DNA from: Bacteroidia bacterium
GTDB taxonomy: Bacteria > Bacteroidota > Bacteroidia > UKL13-3
Reading direction: 5' to 3'
Assembly: GCA_020049855.1 (NCBI GenBank)
Contig: JAGVLJ010000075.1
Coordinates: 1 to 32,533, forward strand
Length of the DNA: 32,533 nucleotides
The notes under the pieces were generated by a model, which ran no database searches, was not told the DNA's origin, and saw only the letters and a list, made by a program, of their open reading frames with translations. This document shows, one piece after another, positions 32,520 to 32,533 of the stretch. Numbering within the stretch: position 1 is the first letter of the stretch; the number at the start of each line of letters is the position of its first letter. Both the position numbers and the translations under genes were made by a program.

Positions 32520-32533
32520 TTCGCCCTCCTTCG

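Noticed and set aside
1-32533. CRISPR arrays, tRNA genes, rRNA genes and intact insertion sequences
   Set aside because: I found no regularly spaced repeats, tRNA cloverleaf (other than the tRNA-like part of tmRNA), rRNA sequence or complete transposase in reading the window.

Overview
The window reads as chromosomal DNA of a Bacteroidota bacterium (Cytophagia/Sphingobacteriia/Chitinophagia-like). The signs are a PorX response regulator, a PorT protein and a type IX secretion (T9SS) cargo with a C-terminal sorting domain; the LpxC-FabZ fusion typical of the phylum; a Tgt without the usual zinc cysteines; start sites with little Shine-Dalgarno sequence; several TAnnTTTG-like -7 boxes; and a tmRNA whose tag reads GENNFAMAA. 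I cannot name the genus.

Region 1 (1 to about 5.5 kb) is accessory and looks AT-richer by eye. It holds the 3' end of an unknown gene, a decayed lipoprotein fragment, and an SOS mutagenesis module umuD-umuC followed by an SRAP/YedK gene broken by an in-frame TAA. A minus-strand cluster follows (AraC regulator, VOC protein, DUF1801 protein, small membrane protein), then a DUF2200 gene and a gene-poor stretch. Two gene remnants and a 15-bp perfect inverted repeat suggest a site of gene turnover.

Region 2 (5.5-14.2 kb) is core. A PTPS/QueD-type enzyme diverges from hldD (ADP-heptose epimerase for LPS). hldD is followed with almost no gap by a very large NtrY-like membrane histidine kinase, whose stop overlaps the start of a large outer-membrane protein (ATGA). 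About 770 bp of mostly non-coding DNA follows, with one short Fur-like ORF.

Region 3 (15.0-24.2 kb) has two tandem single-domain rhodaneses under a Crp/Fnr-family regulator, with a perfect GTAAC-N4-GTTAC palindrome between them, then porX (receiver plus PglZ domain). Running the other way is an envelope operon: HD-domain phosphohydrolase, lpxD, lpxC-fabZ, lpxA, a lone ABC ATPase and an all-alpha protein with a DDxxD motif (possibly a class I prenyl/terpene-synthase-like enzyme).

Region 4 (24.2-32.5 kb) has a tightly packed minus-strand operon: menG/ubiE, porT (start inside ubiE), tgt, an LptF/LptG-type permease, an EamA transporter, a T9SS cargo protein and a small lipoprotein. engB diverges from ubiE with facing -7 boxes. 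A small secreted protein and a complete ssrA (tmRNA) gene end the window.

Functionally the core part centres on outer-membrane biogenesis: heptose and lipid A synthesis, LPS export, T9SS secretion and its regulator, and a sensor kinase coupled to an outer-membrane protein. Queuosine synthesis (QueD-type enzyme, Tgt) and ribosome function (EngB, tmRNA) are also represented. I saw no CRISPR array, no intact insertion sequence and no tRNA gene.
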